In this document: positions 44,301 to 57,660 of the stretch, piece after piece | Layout of the letters: each line of letters begins with the position of its first letter | Numbering within the stretch: the stretch's first letter is position 1 | Assembly: GCA_009599575.1 (NCBI GenBank) | Contig: VWND01000069.1 | Coordinates: forward strand, 806,001-870,000 | Direction of reading: 5' to 3' | Source of the DNA: Blumeriella jaapii | Lineage: Eukaryota; Ascomycota; Leotiomycetes; Helotiales; Drepanopezizaceae | Length of the DNA: 64,000 bases | Program-made: the position numbers and the translations under genes | The notes under the pieces: generated by a model | Seen by the model: only the letters and a program-made list of their open reading frames with translations | Database searches by the model: none | Told to the model about the DNA's origin: nothing

Positions 44301-45543
44301 TTTTTAAAGCCTTTGCCTATACCCAGCAGGCCCTATCAATATTTAACGATAAATTTCACGAAGCTTTTATTAAACGAAAATAATCACGACTTCGCTTTCG
44401 TAATAATAAATCGTTTGTCCAAAAAACTTTTGTTAATCCTCTGCCATAAAACTATTACAGCGAAAAAGCTAGCAGCTTTGTTTTTAATCCATTAGATGCG
44501 CCATTTCGGCATGCCGGATTTAATTGTTTCGGACCGAAAAGCTTAATTTGTTTCGATCTTTTGGCAAAAACTCTGCCGCATATTAAAAACCAAAATCAAA
44601 TTAATTATTACGTACAATTTTAATATCGATAAGCAAACCGAAATAATAAACCAATATATTAAGCAACGCTTCCGCCCCTTTTGCTTTTATTACCAAAACA
44701 ATTAAAAACGCTTTTTATTTTTAATAAATATTATATAACTAACCTTGCCGCATAAATCTTTCGGCAACGTTTTTTCTTTTTAAATTTTAAATAAATACGA
44801 AATTCGCATATTCTGAAATATAAACAACCCCCGTCCTTTTCGCTCGGCCACCGAAAAACTTAACCGCGACGAAGCTTTACATTTGGCTTTCCGAGCTAAA
44901 AAAATTATAAAATACGCGCAATTATTTATTGCGCAATAATAAGCCAAAATAAAACGCCTCGCTAATTTATACAAACGACTAATAAATTGGAATATAAGCG
45001 ACGAAGTATTAGTAAATATCAAAAATTAAAAGCTCGACCGACCTTTCCGAAAGCTTTCAAATAAATAATACGGCCTAATTAAAATCGTCGATAAAATAAA
45101 AAAAAAATTAAAAATTTAATTTTTCCGCAAACTAGTTAATCTATTCAATTTTCCATTTATATTCGCTCCGAAAGCATATCAGCAACTTTTTACCTGGCCA
45201 ACGCCGCCCCGAACCAGCCCTTATTTAACTATTTCCTAAATAAACGGAATAAAAAATCGAAAAAATAATAAATTCGAGATTGCATAAAAATATATTGCAA
45301 TACCAAGTTAATTAAAAAAACGCTAATAAAAATTTCGAATAATACTTTTGTTCTGACGCTATAACGGCCTCCCATATTTTTTAAGCATTCCACCGATCGC
45401 ATCCCATCGCCAAAAGCTTTTTACGAGCGCTTTCCGTATGGTTGCAAACTTACAACGAAAGCAGAAAAAATTATACTAAATTGGAAAACGATAAACCTAT
45501 AACCGCAACTGCGCGAACGCAGTTTTTCGGAAAGGGGGGGTAA
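41390..45543 (+). pseudogene. LTR-B element pol: protease, RT, RNase H, integrase, chromodomain
   Basis: Protease near 41,430 (IYIDSEANIFDAIK for a DSGA core). RT about 42,300-43,050: FGLINKPAIFQRFINN, catalytic box degraded to YFND at about 42,898-42,909. RNase H 43,300-43,530 (YYPVGFFSKI, YPIYDKKLFAIFRFFKNY). Integrase core 44,313-44,900 (PYQYLTINFTKLLLNENNHD, IINRLSKK). Chromodomain tail about 45,290-45,530. The coding end overlaps the polypurine tract GGAAAGGGGGGG (45529-45540), with a stop codon as the last three bases before the LTR. Confidence 0.85.
45529..45540 (+). promoter_or_regulatory. Polypurine tract of the LTR-B element
   Basis: GGAAAGGGGGGG followed by TAA and then the 3' LTR. 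This is where plus-strand DNA synthesis is primed in LTR retrotransposons. It remains unmutated in an otherwise ruined region and also encodes the last Gly codons of pol. Confidence 0.8.
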
Positions 45544-45805
45544 TATTACGATTCTCCCCTGGCTAGTGGTGGTTGCCAATGGTATGGTTGCCAGTGGTAT
45601 AATTGCCGGTGGTATTGGAATAAGATTTGGGCACGGACCATCTCGGCCACTAGGCCTCGCGCTAAATCACGTGACCCACAAGCGCAACCCACTGTATATA
45701 AAGTTCGCGACCCCGAGCATTCTAGCTCGGTGTCTTTCTTTCAATTTACATGCGTACCTTTTGGTCCACATCACCCTTCTGATCACCCTCAAGCTAGCTG
45801 TGACA
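45544..45805 (+). repeat. 3' LTR of the LTR-B element (262 bp)
   Basis: TATTACGATTCTCCCC...GCTAGCTGTGACA. Outer (right) half retains CCACATCACCCTTCTGATCA, which is TTATATCATTTTTCTGATTA in the 5' LTR. Confidence 0.92.
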
Positions 45806-45810
45806 GTATA

Positions 45811-46115
45811 AAAAACGAGCCTTTGGTTTTGTAACAAAAATATTTATTTAAAATTAACAATTACAAAAAGCAGAGGTTGCTAAAAAAAAAAAAGCTTTAT
45901 ATATATAAATAGTTTTCATAATTAATAAAAAACTTACCAAAAGATTAAAAAGCTTGCAGCTACACGTAGTTGCTGGAATAATACGAAAGGTGGCAAAAGA
46001 ATAAATCGTTATATTACTTTCTCGTTCGAAAAAAACGCGCCTTCGAGCTTTTATTTATTAATACGTCGCTATCCATATAATCGTACGAATCCAAACCTTC
46101 GGAATACGCTTTTAG
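45811..46115 (-). mobile_element. LTR-A copy 5, right part, plus the first 102 bp of its interior
   Basis: The LTR ends CGTTATA at 46,013. 46,014-46,115 matches the pol 3' end and polypurine region of the complete LTR-A element (compare 21,178-21,280). Interrupted by the LTR-D element. Confidence 0.88.
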
Positions 46116-46287
46116 TGTAAGGGGGTGAACGAGCAGAAGGTTCGTAGGTGATTTGCATTGACTACGAGGTTCTAAGTTAGAGGTGTCGCGAAATCTAAGA
46201 TACAATATATGCGGGTTCCGATGTCACGTGACAACAACGTGATTTTCGGACCATATAATCAACGAACTGACGTCTTATCCTTTTACA
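46116..46287 (-). repeat. 3' LTR of the LTR-D element (172 bp)
   Basis: Contains CACGTGAC at 46,225 and a second ACGTGA. Adjoined internally (minus strand) by purine-rich GGGAAGAAGGACCATA, the likely polypurine tract. Confidence 0.9.
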
Positions 46288-49200
46288 TATGGTCCTTCTT
46301 CCCATTTTTTCTTACTCAATTTCTTTGTCGTCGGAATTTATTTTTATAAATCGAGCTTCGTTTCGGGCTTCGTTCGCGAAGCGTTTTTGTAAACGAATGC
46401 GAGATTTAGCTGAAATAATAGAAAAGGTAAAAAAGACAGGCTTTTTTAGTTTCGAAAGCAGAATAATTGATTCTTTTGTAATAAGAAAAAAATTAATAAC
46501 AATCTTTTTGTGTTTGATAACGGTTGTAAAGGCTTTTTTTAATAATAAAAGCTCGTTTTCGTTATTTATCGATTTAGCACGTTTTTTATTAGCAATTCTA
46601 ATTTTAGCTAATTCTGCTTTAATCGAGTAAGGTTTTTGAAAAAAACGTATAGCGAATTTAGTTATAAAATTGTATATATTAACAACGTTTTTTAATAATT
46701 CCTAAAATTGGTTTTCGGCGTTGTAGCCACGCTATTATATCAAATAAAAAAAATTAAAATCTCGTTTAAAATCGAAAATAGCGTTTATAGCCTATAACAA
46801 GCTTCCGTTTGCGTCGATAAAAATAGATAGGAAAAAAGGGTTTTTTTGTTTTGGAAAAAAGTCGTTGTAAACAGATTTGAGCAGATTGGTATGAAAAACA
46901 GAATATAATAGTTTTTGCTTAAAAAGTAATTTCAGCCTGTAATTGTAAAAGCTTAGAATTTCGGCGATTTTATAAAAACCGTAGAATTTGTTATCTAGTT
47001 TTTTGATTGGTTTGATAAAAGTTATATTGCGTTTGTTAAAAAACACGTTATTTTTTATTTTGTAAGCAAAAGCTAGTTAGCGTTGTTAATTAAAATAATG
47101 TTTTTGGTCGGCCAACGCTAAAATTAGATTTATACGTAAAAATAATTCTAATTTTTTTATTTTATCGGCGAAATCGTTTTTTTTCGTATTTGTTATTCGT
47201 AAAATGCGTAAAATAAAACCTAGAATAAGCTTAAATGGAAAAAAGCTTATTCGGGAATAAAAGCTTTTGTTAGCGTAAAAAAGAAAAACTCCGGTGAAAG
47301 CGTTTACAACGTTATTCGCTGCGAATTCAGCTAGAAAAAGCCAGTTTTCCCAATTTTTTTAAGCGTATTCGACGAATTGTTTCAAATAGAAAAGTAGATA
47401 AGCGTTCGCGTTTTTGGTTTGGCCGTCTGTTTCGGAATAAAAGCTAGTGAATAGCGTAATATTAGTTTCGAAACGGTAATTAATAGCTTTTTAAAATTAT
47501 AAAACAAACAGGAAACTTCGGTTTAAAATTATAAAATCGGAAAAATTATATAAACGCTAAATATTTTTGTAAAACAATTTAGCTAAGTCTGTCGCTTTTA
47601 TAGCTGTATAGCAAGCTGTGTAATATCGTTTTTTAATAAAGCGACAAATTATTATTATAATTAAATTATTCCGACTTTTATGTTTTTTTATTGGAAAAAA
47701 GCTTATAAAATCGACCGATATATAATTTCAACGGCGTAAAAAAATAAATAAAAGTTTGAAAAGTCTTTAATAACGTTGATTAATACTTATATTGCGAAAG
47801 CAGCCGTTGTAATTGCGAATAAATCTTTTATAATTCTCGGAAACTAATAGTTAATAATAATTTTTATTAATAATTTCGTAAAGCTTGTTTTTGCTAAAAT
47901 AGCCTGTTTTTATTAAATTATAGGCCATTTGTAAAAGCCAGGTACGAATAGAAACGTTTAAATTCGGTGTATCGAAAACGTAAAATCGGTTTCGAAAATA
48001 CAGTTTATTATTGCGTATAGCGTATTTAAAAAATTGTAACGTTTTGAATTTCGGAATACTTTTTAATTTAAGCATTTTTTTTTTGGTAGCGATTTATAGC
48101 TTATTAATAAAATAATATTTATTTAAAAATCGTAAAAACTTTTCGTCGTTTGCTTCGAATTATTTTAGCAAAGTCGGAAAAGCGATTAAAACTTCGGTCA
48201 GATGGTATTTCTTAAAAAAGGCTTGGTTTTGGAACTAAATTTTTTCGTTTAAAAAGTCTTAAAGAAAATTTTAAAAGCGTCGGGTTAAAAAATCAGATTT
48301 GCTATTTTGTTTTTCAAATTTAAATATAATTACAAAATCAAAACCAGCTAAGAATTCGCTCTAGCGTACTTAACGCTTATTAAATTGCTTAATCGTTATA
48401 AAATATTTCAAATTTCGATAATTTATAAATATTCGAATTAAATAAGCAGCTTTTTGCAATTCGGCTCGCTAATTTTCGAAGCAACGTATAATAGCGAAAA
48501 GTTTTTTATTATAAATCTCGTAATTGCATTCGGCAGAATCGAATTTTTTCGATATAAAAGCGATTAAATAAAATACTTTTGCATCGTTTTTCTAAAAGAA
48601 AATTCTTAAAAAAACGTAGTTAAAAACGTTAGTTTTAACGAATATTTTTTTGTTAAAATTAAAATGGAACAGCGTAAATGCAATCGTAAAAACTGATTTA
48701 AGAAATTCGAAAGCTTTTATATAATCGTCGTTAAAATTTCATTTAATATTTTTTTTCGTCAAATTTATTAAAAAAGTAACGATTTTAAAAAAACCTTTAA
48801 TAAATCGTCGATAAAAATTCGCAAAACTTAAAAACGCTTATACGTTTTTAATATTGGAAAAAAGATTTCAGCCCGTAATCGCTTCGAATTTTTTAAAATT
48901 TATTTTGATTTTAATAATAAAAATAATTATTTTAAGATAAACGATTTTTTAAATTTCGAACTCGTATTTTTTTATATTTAATTACAATTCCGCGTTAAAA
49001 AAAGCTTGAAAAACAAAATTAACGTGTTTTTTATATTTTTAAAAATCGTTTAAATAAACTAAAATATCGTTTATATAAATTGTGCAAAAAATATTTAAAT
49101 AAAATCGTAGAATATCGTTTATACGGAATTAAAACGTGGCGAAAGCGTTGCATAATCCGAAAAGCATAATTAAAAACTCGAACAAATTATATTTCGTATT

Positions 49201-50400
49201 AAATACAATAAGCTATTTATAGCTTTTTTTTATTCGAATTTTATTAAAAATAGCGAAAACGTCGAATTTAATATAAAATTTGGCTTTGCTAAATCGTAAA
49301 AGCGTTTTTTAAACCAATAATAAAAAATATCGGTTTTTGATTATAATAGCGTTAAAAACCTTATAATCGACGCAAAATCGTAATTTTTCTTTTGGTTTTT
49401 TCGCGAATAGAATTAAAAAAGCTGCAGAAGAAAAGCTCGTTCGGATTCAGCTTTTCTCGAGGTTTTTTTTAAGAAATTTGCGTAAAACTTAAAATTCGTC
49501 GATTAATATATTATACAAAAGGCCGTATAAAAGTATTGCTTCAGATCGAAATTTTATCGTATAATCAACGTTTTTTTTATAAAATATAAATTTATCAGCT
49601 TCGATAAAATCAAAAGCGGCTAAATAATAATAATAATAAAAAAAAAGTTTTATTCGAAAATCGATTGACGGTTTGGTTTGAAAGGTCAAACGAATATTTT
49701 TTTAGTAAAACTTTAGCAAAGTAAAATTCGGCTGAAAATTATTGTCGTGCGATCTGAAAAAACTTATTTTTTTGCAATTGATCGATTTTTAAATAATATA
49801 ATAAAAAAAGATTCGTCGGTTAAAGCGTTTAGTTTATATAATTGTTAATTAATTTCGTACAAAAAGGCTGAAAATACTTCGACTTTTAGTTAAAAAGCTA
49901 AAATAATAAATACAATTGCTTTTGTACGACGAGATATAACTAATAAAACGACGGTTTTGTAAAAATAGCGTTTCTAAACTAGGCTTAAAACGGCCAATTG
50001 ATAAATACGTTAAGGTAAGCAATTCGTACGGCAAAAGTTTGAATTAAAACAAAAAGTGTTTTTGATTCAATTAATATAAAAATTGTATATCCGAAGCTAC
50101 GGCTTTCTTAAAATAAAATCGTATTTTTCTAATATTATAATAAAAGCTGTAACGAATTCGGTATGGTTGGCGGTATTAATTTAAAAAAAAACTTGGTAAG
50201 TAACGTCGCCGTAAATAAAAAAGCGTTCGTTAACCACGGTAAATTTACGTAGGTTAGTAAATAAAACAAAAGTCAATTCGTAGTATTGCACGAAAAAATA
50301 ATTAATAAAATTATCGATAGCTTCGGAATCGTTTAAAAAATAGATTTTAATATATATATTATTAATAATTATAATACAAAACAATATTAAATATAATTCC
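46288..50400 (-). pseudogene. LTR-D element pol: protease region, RT, RNase H, integrase, chromodomain
   Basis: Chromodomain-like RGYNAEN near 46,720. Integrase C-terminus at 47,046-46,792 (KKLDNKFYGFYKIAEIL, LLYSVFHTNLLKSVYND). Integrase N-terminal region at 48,075-47,851 (YAIRNNKLYFRNRFYV, TGYFSKNKLYEII). RNase H around 48,650-48,100. RT begins near 49,689 (FIEADKFIFYKKNVDYTIKF, LLYGLLYNILIDE). The protease region (50,400-50,030) is poorly preserved. Frames are broken throughout. Confidence 0.8.
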
Positions 50401-51979
50401 GGAACGCCGTTTAAAACAAATAATTTTAATTTATTTTTTAAAAATTTTTAATAATAACAATTATTAAAAACAATTAGTTTTCCGATTTTTTTGCTTCGGC
50501 TTTAGCTTTTTTAATTTAAAAAAAATCGGAGCAATTAGCAGCGCGATGTTTATCGTTAGCATATTATAAGCAAAAGTTATTAACAAAAAGATAGATTCGG
50601 CGCGCTAACTTTTCGGCATTATTTACTAAGCGTTTATTTTTGGCTATATCGGCTGCGGTTTATATAATTGCTTTGGTTTGAATAACGCTAAAATTTATAA
50701 AATCGCTTTAAATAATGGTCGTAATAGCAGTTTTAAATATAAAAGCAAAAAAAGTGATTTTCGTATTACGATTTTCGGTTTTATAATAATTAAAATTTAA
50801 TTATCGAAAAACGGTATCGGTTTCGCGTATTTAAACGCAAAAACTAATAAAATCGGTTTTCAAATCGAAAGAATTAATATAAAACAAACGGATAATTATA
50901 TTAAAATAAAAAGCTTCGCGCAAAATAACGATAACGGCTTCGTTATTAAATTTAATATAATTTTTAATTTCCAATCAAATAAAAAAAAAATAAACAAAAA
51001 TTAATTGCTTTATTTAAAAAATAAAATTCTTTTAAATACGTTTGCTTATTAATTAAAAATACCGAACGATTATTAAAAAACTTAAATTATTTTTGCAACA
51101 GTCAGGTAAAAAAAAGTGCCGTTCGTACGTAAATCTTTTTGTAAAACGCTTTTGGTTATATCGGAAAAACGGAAAAAAAAGTAATTTATACGATTTTGTT
51201 CGGTCGCATATTAGTTTTAATTAAAACGGAGCTTTAAAATTATATTTTAAAAAAACGTAATAAAATGTTTCGTAACGTTGCCGATATCATCCGAATTTAT
51301 GAATTTATCGGGGTCGGAAAAAGCAAATGTTTTTTTTTTGTATTTAAAATATTCGGTGTATTTTGATTAATAGAAGTTTGTTTTCGGAAGTTGGCAAATT
51401 CGGCTCTGCGGTTTTAAATTTTTTTTTTTAAAAAGCTTTTTTTTTTTAGTATTATACCGTTTAAACATTTAGCTTTTAAACGAAATTATTCAGTTTGGCC
51501 TTAAATAATACTATTATATCGTTCTGCTTTACCGCGTAAGCGAAAATATCGAGGATTTTTTAAAAATAAGCTTTCGTATTAGCGATCAAAACGGCGACGA
51601 TTTGGTCGAGGTATTTAAAATACCCTAAAATAAAGCAATTAAAAAATTTCGATAATTTAGAAAATTCCGATATTTTCGGTATTAATGCCCGTTAAAAAAA
51701 AAGCGTGAAATATGTTTTATTCCGGAATATAAGCAAAAGCAAAACAGGGTTTTTTAAATATAAATCTTGTATTAGAAGAGGTTATCGTTTCGTAGTTTCG
51801 TATAAAGGGTCGTAAAAAGGGTTATCGTTTCGTAGTTTCGTATGAAAGATCGTAGGAGTCGTAAGGTTATTATCGCAAATAAGATTGATTTTTTATATGC
51901 GCAAAGGCAAAACAGAATTGGCAGGCTTTTTTAGCTCGAAGGCTGAAATAAAAGTGTTAAAGAAGTTTGATAATTAATA
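50401..51979 (-). pseudogene. LTR-D element gag and 5' leader
   Basis: Coding character is weak, with a Cys-containing piece near 50,540-50,590 (CYANDKHRAANCSDF-like on the minus strand) that resembles a zinc-knuckle region. At 51,781-51,858 a 40-bp unit (GTTATCGTTTCGTAGTTTCG start) is present twice in tandem in the leader. Confidence 0.6.
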
Positions 51980-52151
51980 TATAAAAGGGTAAACGAGCAA
52001 AAGGTTCGTAGATGATTTGCATTAACTACGAGGTTCTAAATTAAAAGTGTCGCGAAGTCTAAGATACAATATGTACGGGCTCCGATATCACGTGATAACA
52101 ACGTGACCTTCGAACCACGTGACCAACGAACTGACGTTTCATCCCCTTATA
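51980..52151 (-). repeat. 5' LTR of the LTR-D element (172 bp)
   Basis: TATAAAAGGGTAAACGAGC...CCCCTTATA. Inner end mutated, outer end with ACCACGTGACCAACGAAC preserved. Confidence 0.9.
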
Positions 52152-52366
52152 TTCAGCCAGTTTATAAGTTTTGCAAAAAAACCGGAAAACTTTTTATGCG
52201 CCAAATAAAAATCGCGCATTTTTAAAAAAGCGTATATAAAATTAAACGCGGAGTATTACATAAGATTTTTATTTAAATTTATTTAAAAAGCTTTATATTA
52301 AAAAGTCTTCCGCTGTATTCGACAGGCGATTAATTTTTCGACTTTATATTTAAATTTATTAATTAT
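52152..52366 (-). mobile_element. Continuation of LTR-A element copy 5 interior
   Basis: CAGCCAGTTTATAAGTTTTG... matches 21,280-21,495 of the complete LTR-A element, i.e. pol tail and chromodomain end. Interrupted by the plus-oriented LTR-C element. Confidence 0.85.
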
Positions 52367-52633
52367 TATAAAACGGTGATACTCTGTATTAATAGGAGTT
52401 GGTAGTTTTAGCTATGGTTAAGGCATAGACCCCTCCGAAACCCCCTGCCACTGACTATCTTCAACAGATATAAAAGCAAAACACTCTTTTAAATAATATT
52501 ATAGGCACGCAGTCCAATTCATACTTTCATTCATTTTTCTTTTTCTTTTTTCAGTTTTTTCTAAAAATTTCCTAAACTATTTTATCCGCCGATATATAAC
52601 CGTATTAATCTGGTTTTTTTATCTATTTTTACA
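52367..52633 (+). repeat. 5' LTR of the plus-oriented LTR-C element
   Basis: TATAAAACGGTGATACTC...CTATTTTTACA. Same length as the other LTR-C copies. Outer half spared, inner half mutated. Confidence 0.9.
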
Positions 52634-53339
52634 TTTAATAATTTACGCAAAAATTCAAACTTCGGTATTTCGTTTTTATATACTCGCCGATGCATTTTTT
52701 AAATTCGCAATTAAAGCCGACTTCGATATTTCGCCATTACGGCTTAAAAAACCTCTTATATAATATTATTCGTAGCTGCATCATATAAAAAACCTTTAAT
52801 AGCTTCTTTTATTTTGCGCATAATTATTAAATTACAAAAATGCAATATATTTCAAAAACGTTTAAAATTACGATCAGGCAATTTTAAACCGTGCGAAATT
52901 TAAAATTCGAAAATCGCTTTTTTGTTTAAAAATAACAAATCGAATATTAGTTCGTACGCTTCGACCGCTGCGCTCGACTTTTTTAAACTAGATTTTTTTT
53001 AGTTAAACGCCTGGCGAAAACTCAACTTTCTGATTTTGCGTTTTGTAATTATAATAATTATAATTTGCGACTTTTTATTAGAAATAATAAAAAAATGGCT
53101 GTACGTGTATTAATCTAAGTTACGGAATATCGAAACCGTAAATTATATAGCAATATTATATTAATCTAATTAACTTATCAAAAAACAAATTTTTTAATAT
53201 ATTACTTAAATATCTGGACGCAATTTTATTTTATTTAATTTTTTTAAAAACACAAAAACTTTCTTAATAGCTTTCTTATTAAAAACGACTTTTTTTACGC
53301 TAAAGACTTTTAATTTATAATTTCAAAAAACATTTATTT

Positions 53340-56300
53340 ATTTAATTCAAACCCTACCAACACTTTTACTAATACTATAAACAACGACGCTCTTCGTTTT
53401 ATTATGCGAAGCCGTATGCCCCTTCCTGGCTCCTCTGATGCATTTTTATTTAGTAGCGCCAACGTTACCGATTTTATCGAAAAATATAAAAAAACCTATA
53501 AGAATTTCGAAGTTTTTAAAACTGAAATATTCGATAAACTTTCTCGCTATTATAACCTAATTATTAAAAATATTATTAAATCGATAAATAAATAAAAAGT
53601 TATTAAAATTCGAAACTAACGTAAATTAATTAAAATTTTGAAATCGGAATTTCGAAACCACGATCGTTAGTAAATTCGCGATATTATCGCTTTTTTTAAA
53701 CAATTTGTTATAACAATCCGCCAAATTAAAAAACTCAAGGCCTATTATCGTATTTATACGAAAGTTTTCAACGTTTTCGTTAATAAAAAGGTTTTAAGCG
53801 AAATTAAACAAAAAAAATTGTTTTTATTTAGCTTTTTAACCAGTATTCGCAACAAAACCATTAAGCATTTTAACATTAATAAACAAAATTCTAAAACTTT
53901 CGATTAATATTTCAAATTTATAAAATTCGTTTTTAAACAAAACCAAAACGAACGTATTATCGAAGCTATAAACCAAAAGAAATTTCCCTTTCTTATTTAC
54001 AAAAAAAACGTAGAAGCTTTAATGCAAAAATATGCCCAATTATTAAAAGTTACCGAAATCGCTAAAAAACAATCAATTATTATATTATTTAATCGTTCTA
54101 CAAAATCTATTGGCTTGAAAAAGCTTAATAAAAATATCGAAATTTTCGTATTAAAATTTACCGATATTAAAATTTAAAAACTTTAAAGCAAAATCGAAAA
54201 TCTTATGCAACAGCAGAAAAAACTTTTTTACGTTAACTCGGATAATAAAAACGATTAAAATAGCTTTTATAATAATTACTCTTTTTAAAATACGCGAAGC
54301 AATCAGCTTCGCCAAGCCACCGTAAAAGTAATAACTGTTTAATAACAACCTTTTCGTATTAGCGATTAAAATCAACGAAATACTAATTATAATAACGATT
54401 ATTAAAAAAAAAAAAAAAACCAACGCGAAAATCAAAATCGCGGCTACCAAAATAATAAAAATAATTATTAAAACAAACCCCGTGGCCCTAAATGTAAATT
54501 CTGTAATAACAAAAAAATTTATTACGAAAAACCTTATATTCGTTTTAAATATAAAGCATTTAATTTTTATATAAATAATAATATTTGTTATATTAATAAA
54601 TACGAAGCGATTTGCCTCGGACCGGTAAAAGCAGAAATAAACCCTTTTAATAAAACTGAAAATCAGAACTGATTAAATATTATTCGCTTAAAAGTGAAAA
54701 ATACGAAATAAAACGATTATTTAAAAAACAGAAAAAATGCAAAAACGATTTTTATTAGTAAAAAAAAAAATATTTCAAAAAGCGTATTAATTAAAAAAAA
54801 AACTTTTATCTTAAGCGTAAATAAAATTCAAATGTATAAATAAAAAACATATATATATATTGCTAATGCAATTATCGCATTTATAAATATTATAATTATA
54901 TAATTAAGCTAGCGAATTATAAAAAAGCAAAATACTTTTGTTTTATTCGCCAAACCGATTAATATAAAAAAAACGTCAGAATCGAAAATTTTTTTTCTTT
55001 TAAAATTCGAAAAAAACCGATAAAACTATCAAAAAAACGCTTATAATAAAAAAAATTAACGACGATATAAAAAATATCGATATTAATACTTCGGTTCAAA
55101 TCATTTAAAAAATACTAGCTTTTAAACGTCCATTATTAATACGAAGCGAAAAATAAATCGACAAATATATCAGCTCCGAAGCCGTCGACGAAGCTATTAA
55201 AAAAATTATAAAACAAAAAATTAAATTAAAATTTAACGATTTATTTAGCATAAAAAGAAAATTCGACAAAATTATTAATAAACAAATCTCTGTATTAAAA
55301 AAAAACGAAAAAATTAAAATTATTCGAAAAAAAAACGATTTTAAATTGAAAAAAAACTAAAAAGAAATTTATAATACCGCGGTTAATTTAGCCGATAAAA
55401 AAAAATCTTCGGAAAAAATCAGCCTTTTGGCCTTTATTATAAAAACCCAAAAATCAAAACGACGAAACTGCTTTTACACGGCTATAAAAGCATTAAAAAT
55501 TAAAATAATATTTAAAAAAAATACAACCGCCCTCGCTTTATTCGATAATAAAGCCGAAATTAATTATATAAACCAGAAAACAGCCGAAGCTAATAAAATT
55601 CCGATTATTACCGACAAACGAATAATTTATATTATCGTTAATAAAAATATTATTAAATTTAATAAAATTATACGAAATATAAAAATCGACGTTAAAAATA
55701 TTATTATTTATAAAAACTTTTTAATAATAAAAAAATGCTTTTATTTTATGATTTTTAAAATGCTTTAAATTCTAAAAAATCTCGTCAGTTTCAAATATAC
55801 CGAAAACGGCCAAATAAAAGCCTTTTTCTAAAACTGAAACCGATTTTTTCAAAATCAAATCACCGTCGCCGGCGACAAAACTTTTTTAATCGACGTTTTA
55901 TCGGAAAACGAATAGCCGGCTTTGGCTTTAAAACAAACGCTAAATTATAACAAAACCTGAAAAATATTCGATTAAAAACATTTATATCGCTAATCGAAAT
56001 AGCATCGCGAATAAAATTGGCTAATATTAATATTTTTAGCTATTAATTCGGAAATAAAAGTTTCGAAGATTTCGTTTTCGTATTAAACAAATCCGATTTA
56101 TATATTTTATTTTTTTGTATTAATATTAGTATTTTTTACAAGCGCAAAACTGATAAAATACGATTCGTAAATTTTGGCGAATCCGATAAAAATATTTCCG
56201 AAAAAATAAACGATTAGTTTAAAAAAAATAAAATAACAAAATTATTTTAATTAATTATTAACGAATTCGAAAAATTTATTACCGGCCGATTTTCCAATTT

Positions 56301-57660
56301 ATTATTTAGCAGCCGATTTATAAAAAAACGATTTGATAATTTAATAATCGGAATTTAATTTTTGCCAAAAAAAAAAAGATTTTATACGAAGTTTTACGCA
56401 ACCGAAAAAAAACTATAACTTTCGATTTTACCGAAATAAGCTAATTCAGCTTTAACGTTACGCTTTATATCGATATCAAAACCGTATTTTACGAAGCTTA
56501 GCAAAAAAAAACTTTTTTAATTTTTAAAGCCTTTTAAAACAAAATAATCGAAATGCTAAAAAAACAAATTAAGCAAAAAATCCTCGAATTTTGCCACGGT
56601 TTATACAAAAATAAATAGTTTATCGTTGCGAAAAAAAAAAAAGAATTTACAAATTTATTATTGCGATCGTCGAAATAAACAAAATAACGATACGAAACGC
56701 TAACGTGCTATTTAACGTCGATTAATTTTTAAACGAATTCGCAAAATTAATAATTGCTTTTTTTTCGATTTGTTTTCCGACTACGATTATTTAATACTTA
56801 ATTTACGATTTCGAAATATAACAGCAATTCAAATTTCAATCGGTTTGCTGCGTATAACGAAAATACTTATAAAAGCCATTAATTTAATCGCTTAATTCGT
56901 AAAAGTCGTATATAAAATTTTTATAATTTGCATTTTTAATATTTTTTTTTTACGTTAACGACGTCGGAATAAAAAGCTTTAAATTATATTATAATAATAA
57001 AAAAATCTTTTTTAAAATTCGACGTTATATAATAAAACATATTTAAAACATCGACAAAATTATAATCTGCTTCGAAAAAGCCAAAGCTATTATTAACCCT
57101 CGATCAAAATTTTGCATGCTCGAAATAGATATCGTTAATTATATAATTAACAGCGCTAACCGTTATTTTTAATAAAAAAAAATTAAAAAAAATCTGCGAA
57201 TAAAAAAAGTGTAAAAACATTACCGAAGCCAAAGCTTTTATTAGCGTTATAATTTATTACCGCAATTAAATCAAAAACTTTTTTTAAAAAACTATACCTA
57301 TTTACGCTACGATAAAAAAAAAATCGATTTCGTTTGGAAAAAAAAGCAAAACAAAATTATAAAAGTTTTTAAAAACGATTTTTTATCGGCCTTATCGTTT
57401 ATACGAATCGATTATAACTCAAACGCAAAAAAAATCATTTTAACGGTCGACGCTAATATTTTCGATTAAAAAACCGTATTGCAATAAATCGACGAAAACA
57501 AAAAACGGCATTTTTTACAATTCGAAAGCGGCTTATAATTTTTCGCGAAAGTATGCTACGATGCCATTAAACGGAAATATCGAAACGCTTTTAAAATAAT
57601 AAAAAAAATAAAAAGCGAATTATACGGCGTATATTTCATTTTGAAAACAGACGTAAAAAT
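53340..57660 (+). pseudogene. LTR-C element gag-pol relic, plus orientation
   Basis: Gag piece at 53,404-53,595 (ANVTDFIEKYKKTYKNFE, FDKLSRYYNLIIKNII). Protease at 55,427-55,768 (TTALALFDNKAEINYINQ). RT and RNase H further right as described for the element. It can be aligned with the minus-strand copy to separate mutation from constraint. Confidence 0.8.

Larger units (their letters stand above)
39384..45805 (+). mobile_element. Complete Ty3/gypsy chromovirus-type element with LTR-B
   Basis: LTRs 39384-39645 and 45544-45805 are each 262 bp. Target duplications GTATG (39379-39383) and GTATA (45806-45810) differ by one transition. Total 6,422 bp. The two LTRs differ at about two dozen sites, all transitions. 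Contents: gag, CCHC knuckle, protease, RT, RNase H, integrase and chromodomain on the plus strand. It is inserted inside an LTR-A. Confidence 0.92.
46116..52151 (-). mobile_element. Complete Ty3/gypsy element with short LTR-D
   Basis: LTRs 46116-46287 and 51980-52151 are each 172 bp with inverted ends TGTAAGGGG...CCTTTTACA. Target duplications TTTAG (46111-46115) and TTCAG (52152-52156) differ by one transition. Total 6,036 bp. The interior is coded on the minus strand, with integrase next to the left LTR and gag on the right. Confidence 0.9.
52367..57660 (+). mobile_element. LTR-C element, 5' half (plus orientation), truncated by an LTR-A element
   Basis: 5' LTR at 52367-52633 (267 bp), leader to about 53,330, gag from about 53,340, protease around 55,427-55,760, RT about 56,480-57,180 (CHGLYKNK-like motif and a box read FYVNDVGIKS), and RNase H to the break at 57,660 just after YGVYFILKTDVK. 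It is an inverted copy of the element at 23,320-34,615. The rest lies beyond the window. Confidence 0.88.
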
